NCBI RefSeq assembly: GCF_027912675.1
Contig: NZ_CP115757.1
Location: forward strand, 1,984,001-2,048,000
DNA: 64,000 bases
Origin: Paracoccus sp. SCSIO 75233
GTDB taxonomy: Bacteria > Pseudomonadota > Alphaproteobacteria > Rhodobacterales > Rhodobacteraceae
Direction: 5' to 3'
Shown here: piece after piece, positions 57,266-64,000 of the stretch
How the letters are laid out: the number at the start of each line of letters is the position of its first letter
Numbering within the stretch: position 1 is the stretch's first letter
Notes under the pieces: model-generated
The model's input: the letters and a program-made list of their open reading frames with translations, nothing else
What the model was told of the DNA's origin: nothing
Databases searched by the model: none
Made by a program: the position numbers and the translations under genes

Positions 57266-58069
57266 TCAGTCGGTTAATATATTTCTTCGCAACCCTTCGC
57301 GCGCCCGTTCCGGCGTCGGGCCACGCGCGGGCCGGGGCCGTGCGATTCCCTCCAGCACATCAAGCGGGCTTGGCACGCTGACACGCGAGCCCGGTTCGAC
57401 AGGTGCGTGGGCCTGTTTGGAAAATTCCGCCCATGTCACGCCAGCAACCAGCACGGACGAAATCCGCATGCCGATCTTTTCCCACCACATCGCGCTGCGC
57501 AGCCAGAAGCGCCGATCGGAGGGCGGAATGTAAATCGCAGCCCCGGAGCGTTCCGTGACGAAGCCCGCCTCCTCCGCCTGCCGTTCAAGCTGACCCGCGG
57601 TATAGCTGCGGCCAAATCCGAACGGCGTGTCATCCGTTCGCGCCCAAAGCCCCGCCCGGTTCGGCACCATGACCAGCATCCGCCCCCCGGGACCAAGCGC
57701 GCGCCACGCCTCTGCCAGCAAGGCAGATGGGTGATCGGATGCCTCCAACCCATGAAGAAGCACTAGCCTGTCGACACTGCCGGTATCGACCGGCCATGCC
57801 GTTTCATCGCAAAGCACGCTGTGATTGGCGGCCCCTGCGGGCCATGCCATCACCCCTTGCGGCCCCGGCATCAGCCCGATCACCCTGCGGGCGTGGGCGA
57901 GGTATGGCCGCAGCATCGGCACGGCGAAACCATATCCGACCACATTCATTCCCGTCGCCTTCCCCGGCGGCCATGTCGCAATCAGCCGGTCACGCAGGAT
58001 CCTCTGCGCCACCCGACCGAGGGAGCGGTTATAGTAGAAACGTCGCAGGGCGATAACGTCGTGATGCAT
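57266..58069 (-). CDS. Class I SAM-dependent methyltransferase-like protein
   Basis: A 267-aa protein with a methyltransferase-like core: [32 protein letters not shown] occupies the SAM-binding position, [42 protein letters not shown] is the typical strand 4-5 region, and [21 protein letters not shown] follows. The glycine motif I reads VVGYGFAVP, weaker than the usual DxGxGxG. Substrate unknown. It is divergent from gloB across 62 bp, a pairing I recall from other Rhodobacterales. Confidence 0.8.
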   Translation of the reverse strand: MHHDVIALRRFYYNRSLGRVAQRILRDRLIATWPPGKATGMNVVGYGFAVPMLRPYLAHARRVIGLMPGPQGVMAWPAGAANHSVLCDETAWPVDTGSVDRLVLLHGLEASDHPSALLAEAWRALGPGGRMLVMVPNRAGLWARTDDTPFGFGRSYTAGQLERQAEEAGFVTERSGAAIYIPPSDRRFWLRSAMWWEKIGMRISSVLVAGVTWAEFSKQAHAPVEPGSRVSVPSPLDVLEGIARPRPARGPTPERAREGLRRNILTD

Positions 58070-58131
58070 GGGCCCGGCTTGCAGCGAATACTCTCACAGG
58101 CCACACTGCCCGCAAATGACCGGAGGTTGCA

Positions 58132-58875
58132 ATGTCCCATGCCGAGATCGTCACAATTCGCTGTCGCACAGATAATTACGCCTATCTTCTGCGCGCGCAT
58201 GATCGGACCGCTTTGTTTGACGCACCCGAAGCAGCCCCGATTCTGGAGGCACTGGCGGAACGGGGCTGGGAACTCGACCAGATCCTGCTGACCCATCATC
58301 ACAACGATCATATCGCAGGCGTGGCGGAGCTGGTTGCAAAGACCGGCGCAAAGGTGACCGGGGCAAAGGCTGATGCGCATCGCCTGCCCCCGCTCGACAT
58401 CTCGGTCTCCCCGGGCGACATCTGCGAGGCCGCCGGGCTGGACGCCGAAGTCATCGACGTATCGGGCCACACGGTCGGGCATATCGCCTTTCATGTCGCG
58501 CAGGCCGAAGCGGCGTTCACCGGCGACAGCCTGATGGCGCTCGGCTGCGGGCGGCTGTTTGAGGGAGATCCGGCCATGATGTGGGACAGTCTGATGCGGC
58601 TGAACGAACTGCCGGGCAATACGCTGATCTGTTCCGGCCATGATTATTGCGCCGGAAACGGTGCCTTTGCCCTGTCTGTCGACGACCGCAACGACGCGCT
58701 GCGCCAGCGAATCGAGGCGACCGCAAGCGCCGAACGCCCCTGTGCGCCGGCCACGCTGGATGAGGAACGCGCAACCAACCCATTCCTGCGCGCCGCGGCA
58801 CTTGCAGCCTCGCTCGGCGCGGACACGCCCGCCGATGCCTTCGCGAAACTTCGCAGCATGAAAGACCATTTCTGA
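58132..58875 (+). CDS. gloB: Hydroxyacylglutathione hydrolase (glyoxalase II)
   Basis: A 247-aa metallo-beta-lactamase-fold enzyme hydrolysing S-lactoylglutathione in methylglyoxal detoxification. It shows the metal motif LTHHHNDHIAG (THxHxDH) around residue 55, SGHTVGHIAFHV, FTGDSLMALGCGRLFEGDPAMMWDSL, ICSGHDYCAGN and the C-terminal substrate motif region TLDEERATNPFLRA. The GGAGG ribosome site is strong. Confidence 0.94.
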   Translation: MSHAEIVTIRCRTDNYAYLLRAHDRTALFDAPEAAPILEALAERGWELDQILLTHHHNDHIAGVAELVAKTGAKVTGAKADAHRLPPLDISVSPGDICEAAGLDAEVIDVSGHTVGHIAFHVAQAEAAFTGDSLMALGCGRLFEGDPAMMWDSLMRLNELPGNTLICSGHDYCAGNGAFALSVDDRNDALRQRIEATASAERPCAPATLDEERATNPFLRAAALAASLGADTPADAFAKLRSMKDHF

Positions 58876-58961
58876 TCCGCCAACGGACCTTGAAACCATC
58901 AACACAGAAGCCCAAATTGTCAGCAACAGCGGAAGATTTCGGCGTCATCAGGCAGTTTTGA

Positions 58962-58988
58962 CTTGAAACGCGGCGAAATCCACCAATC
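58962..58988 (+). promoter_or_regulatory. Possible heat-shock (RpoH-type) promoter before clpA
   Basis: CTTGAA (58962-58967) and CCAATC (58983-58988) are separated by 15 bp, loosely like alphaproteobacterial RpoH promoters (CTTGAA...CCATNT). No good sigma-70 pair exists in this 188-bp gap. The match is weak. Confidence 0.25.
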
Positions 58989-59063
58989 CTTATAGTTATG
59001 ATGACAGTCTGTGCAGGTGGGCATTCATGTCCAAACCGCCGGACAGACTGACAGGAGAAGCAC

Positions 59064-61391
<2,328 letters not shown>

Positions 61392-61400
61392 AGACATGAA

Positions 61401-61436
61401 GGGAGCTTGGGCCAAAATCCAAGCTCCCTGCAATTC
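61401..61436 (+). terminator. Terminator-like hairpin after clpA
   Basis: A perfect 10-bp stem GGGAGCTTGG/CCAAGCTCCC (61401-61410 with 61419-61428) is followed by TGCAATTC, so the T-run is poor. Confidence 0.6.
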
Positions 61437-61486
61437 TGCCTAATTGAGAATGATAAGTACTGTGTCAGCCGGACAGCACGGCATCT

Positions 61487-61843
61487 CTATTCACATTCAA
61501 GTTTTGGCTTGCGAAAATCGACGATGGTGTAGCTGCCTGCACCGTTTTTCTGACCAATGAATGTGTATACACATTCCCACTCGGATATTCCCCCGGTGGT
61601 TGTCGCCATCCCCGTTATATAGCCACCAGTTTCATACCCGCTATAATTGGTCGTGGCTGGCATCATCATGCTTTCTGTTTTTTGCCAGATGAATGCACGA
61701 CGTCCGTCAGGTAGATCAATCGCCCCTGACGGCCGACCATAATCCATCATCACTTCAGTAACGTCCTTGCCGATGTAACCCTGCATTACCTGAGAGGCAC
61801 ACCCCGCCAGCATGAACGTTACCGCGAAAACCAGTCTGATCAT
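61487..61843 (-). CDS. Small lipoprotein, possibly accessory
   Basis: A 118-aa protein with a lipoprotein signal (MIRLVFAVTFMLAGCASQ; lipobox LAGC, lipidated Cys 15). The mature part contains GKDVTEVMMDYGRPSGAIDLPDGRRAFIWQKTESMMMP, the pattern of SmpA/OmlA-like outer-membrane lipoproteins (GxP followed by G-x-F-W), then a Gly/Thr-rich loop and a Cys pair (WECVYTF...KLECE). The gene is visibly richer in A+T than its neighbours and is flanked by AT-rich spacers, hinting at transfer. Function unknown. Confidence 0.7.
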   Translation of the reverse strand: MIRLVFAVTFMLAGCASQVMQGYIGKDVTEVMMDYGRPSGAIDLPDGRRAFIWQKTESMMMPATTNYSGYETGGYITGMATTTGGISEWECVYTFIGQKNGAGSYTIVDFRKPKLECE

Positions 61844-61959
61844 TACAAAACCTTTCGAGCAGATCGCGCCATTACGGTTAACGCGATATAATAACGCTGA
61901 AAAATTTTAAAGTTCAAATGGTTAAATAGAGATCCTTTTCGGCTGTTGGAAAAGTCGGA

Positions 61960-64000
61960 TCACGTTTTTACCTTCGCCTTTGCCGCCAGATCGCGGGCAA
62001 TGGCGTAAGCCCCCTTGATCCGGTCGCCATCGCCTTTCCAGTCGCGGCGAATGACGATCTTGTTGTCGCTGACCTTGGCCAGATCGCGCTGATCGGTCAG
62101 GAATTCGACCAGCCCGGCGGGGTTGGGGAATTTGTCATTGTGGAACTGGACCGTAGCCCCCTTCGGCCCGGCATCCAGCTTGGCGATATTGGCGCGTTTC
62201 GCCATCGCCTTGATGCGGATGACGTTCATCAACATGTTCACCTCGCGCGGGACAGGGCCGAAACGGTCGTGCAATTCCGCCGCAAACCCCTCCATCTCAA
62301 CCTTCGTAGAAATATCGGACAGACGCCGATAAAGCCCCAATCGCACATCCAGATCGGCGATATAGCTTTCCGGGATCGTCACCGGGACGCCAAGGTTAAG
62401 CTGCGGCGCCCATTCATCCTCGGGCGTGCCCTCCAGCTCGCCGGATTTCAGCTTGGCAATCGTTTCTTCCAGCATCGCCTGATAAAGCTCGAACCCGACT
62501 TCCTTGATATGGCCCGACTGCTCCTCCCCCAGCAGATTGCCCGCGCCGCGCAGGTCCAGGTCCTGAGAGGCGAGGTTGAACCCGGCCCCCAGCCCGTCGA
62601 TATTGCCGAGGAATTTCAGCCGCCGTTCCGCCTGCAGCGTCAGCGGCGCACGCGGTTTCGTGGTCAGGTAGCAATAAGCTCGGGTGCGCGAGCGGCCCAC
62701 GCGGCCCCTGATCTGGTAAAGCTGGGCAAGGCCGTAAATATCCGCCCGCCAGACGATCATCGTGTTCGCGGTCGGAATATCGAGCCCGCTTTCCACGATG
62801 GTCGTCGCCAGCAGCACGTCATATTGCCCGTCATAAAACGCGTTCATCCGCTGATCCAGATCGCCCGCTGCCATCTGGCCATGCGCCACGACGAAGCTGA
62901 TTTCCGGCACATGCTCGCGCAGCCAGTCCTCGATCTCCGGCAGATCGGCGATGCGGGGGACGACAAAGAAACTCTGCCCGCCGCGATATTTCTCCCGCAG
63001 CAAGGCCTCGCGGATGGTGACGCTGTCGAACTCGCTGACATAGGTGCGGATTGCCAGACGGTCCACCGGCGGCGTCCCGATAATCGACAGATCGCGCACG
63101 CCCGAGAGCGAGAGTTGCAGCGTACGCGGGATCGGCGTGGCGGTCATGGTCAGCACATGCACGTCGCTGCGCAGTTCCTTCAGCCGTTCCTTGTGGCTGA
63201 CACCGAAATGCTGCTCCTCATCAATGACCAGCAGGCCAAGATCGCGAAACTTGACCGCCTTGGCGAGCACCGCATGGGTGCCGACGACGATATCGACGCT
63301 GCCATCGGCCAGCCCTGCCCGCGTCGCCGCCGCCTCTTTGGCGGACACGAATCGCGACAGCGCGCGGACATTCAGCGCCGTGCCACGGAACCGCTCGGCA
63401 AAGCTGCGGGCGTGCTGGCGGGCGAGCAAGGTGGTCGGCGCGATCACCGCGACTTGCTTGCCCTGCGATGCCGCGATGAAGGCGGCGCGCATCGCCACCT
63501 CCGTCTTGCCGAAGCCGACATCGCCCACGATCAGCCGGTCCATCGGGCGGCCCGTCGCCAGATCGGCCATCACATCGTCAATGGCCCCCATCTGGTCGTC
63601 GGTCTCGGTATAGGGGAAGCGGGCCGAGAATGCCTCCCAATCGTGATGCTCAGGCTCCAGCACCGGGGCCGTACGCAGCAGCCGTTCCGCCGCGACCCGC
63701 ATCAGCCGGTCCGCGATCAGGCGGATGCGTTCCTTCAGCCGCGCCTTGCGCGCCTGCCACGCCCCGCCGCCGAGCTTGTCCAGCAACCCCTCTTCATGGC
63801 CGTAACGGCTGAGCAGTTCGATATTCTCGACCGGCAGGAACAGCCTGTCCCCGCCCGCATATTCAAGCGCCACGCAATCATGCGGCACGCCGCCGGCGGT
63901 AATGGTCTCCAGCCCCTTGTAGCGCCCGATGCCGTGTTCGACATGCACCACCAGATCTCCCGGCGTCAGGGTCGTGGTGTCTTTCAGGAAATTCTCCGCC
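61960..64000 (-). CDS. mfd: Transcription-repair coupling factor Mfd, C-terminal part (cut by window end)
   Basis: The frame runs from a stop at 61960 to the window edge, giving about 680 codons of a protein normally about 1,150 aa; the N-terminal UvrB-like domains lie beyond 64000. Visible are the RNA-polymerase-interacting domain (GDLVVHVEHGIGRYKGLETI), the RecG-like translocase with Walker A LIVGDVGFGKTEVAMRAAF, DEEQHFGVSHKERLK, TMTATPIPRTLQLSLSG, IVESGLDIPTANTMIV and QIRGRVGRSRTRAYCYL, and the TRCF C-terminal domain. It removes stalled RNA polymerase and recruits UvrA. Confidence 0.96.
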   Translation of the reverse strand, partial: AENFLKDTTTLTPGDLVVHVEHGIGRYKGLETITAGGVPHDCVALEYAGGDRLFLPVENIELLSRYGHEEGLLDKLGGGAWQARKARLKERIRLIADRLMRVAAERLLRTAPVLEPEHHDWEAFSARFPYTETDDQMGAIDDVMADLATGRPMDRLIVGDVGFGKTEVAMRAAFIAASQGKQVAVIAPTTLLARQHARSFAERFRGTALNVRALSRFVSAKEAAATRAGLADGSVDIVVGTHAVLAKAVKFRDLGLLVIDEEQHFGVSHKERLKELRSDVHVLTMTATPIPRTLQLSLSGVRDLSIIGTPPVDRLAIRTYVSEFDSVTIREALLREKYRGGQSFFVVPRIADLPEIEDWLREHVPEISFVVAHGQMAAGDLDQRMNAFYDGQYDVLLATTIVESGLDIPTANTMIVWRADIYGLAQLYQIRGRVGRSRTRAYCYLTTKPRAPLTLQAERRLKFLGNIDGLGAGFNLASQDLDLRGAGNLLGEEQSGHIKEVGFELYQAMLEETIAKLKSGELEGTPEDEWAPQLNLGVPVTIPESYIADLDVRLGLYRRLSDISTKVEMEGFAAELHDRFGPVPREVNMLMNVIRIKAMAKRANIAKLDAGPKGATVQFHNDKFPNPAGLVEFLTDQRDLAKVSDNKIVIRRDWKGDGDRIKGAYAIARDLAAKAKVKT

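Overview
The window looks like chromosomal DNA of an alphaproteobacterium of the Rhodobacterales, most probably Paracoccus or a close relative in the Paracoccaceae. The evidence is high GC throughout, a ccoNOQP / ccoGHIS block with a divergent universal-stress gene, a membrane-anchored cytochrome c552 (CycM type), an F1-only atpHAGDC operon, a BioY-type biotin transporter, a MipZ-type ParA protein, and an omega-transaminase that closely resembles the Paracoccus denitrificans enzyme as I remember it. I see no phage, transposase, integrase, CRISPR array, tRNA or rRNA. This is core genome with a few accessory genes.

Layout. 1-3.7 kb: the 3' end of a CinA/PncC gene, then an envelope-sensing module (exported Met/His/Asp-rich protein, divergent PepSY protein, OmpR-type regulator, PhoQ-like kinase). 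3.7-10.9 kb: a yejABEF-type peptide importer operon (minus strand) ending in an overlapping glycosyltransferase. 11-15 kb: cycM, prephenate dehydratase, an SRPBCC protein and a 5'-nucleotidase-family phosphoesterase. 15-18.2 kb: the SRP RNA gene ffs with its own promoter, then dnaX-ybaB-recR. 18.2-25.4 kb: a translation/secretion cluster of ffh with a structured leader, three tandem GNAT acetyltransferases, chorismate mutase, rpsP, a 48-residue membrane peptide, rimM, a sulfotransferase-like gene, trmD, rplS and rpmE, closed by a strong terminator. 25.5-31.4 kb: a Na/Pi-cotransporter-like gene with a coiled-coil partner, mipZ, a 43-bp palindromic tandem repeat array, purD, an Excalibur-domain protein and xseA.

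31.3-40.7 kb: the cbb3 oxidase region. ccoNOQP (structural) and ccoGHIS (assembly and copper) lie on the minus strand. Each unit has an FNR box upstream, and the one above ccoN is also ideally placed to drive the divergent usp gene. 40.7-51.6 kb: nadK, glyA, a DUF817 membrane protein, an omega-transaminase, a ComEC-family protein, gltX, gltA, bioY and a degenerate SDR. 51.6-57 kb: an H-type lectin protein and atpHAGDC. 57.3-64 kb: a methyltransferase divergent from gloB, clpA, a low-GC lipoprotein gene and the C-terminal two thirds of mfd, cut by the window edge.

Most genes belong to well-known families. The least explained structures are the 43-bp repeat array with a solitary relative whose first bases form the chorismate mutase stop codon, an 11-bp-period repeat before that gene, the ffh leader sharing nine bases with the SRP RNA tip, the triple GNAT insertion, and the PepSY/exported-protein/two-component module. 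I did not find a clearly novel multi-gene defence or mobile system.
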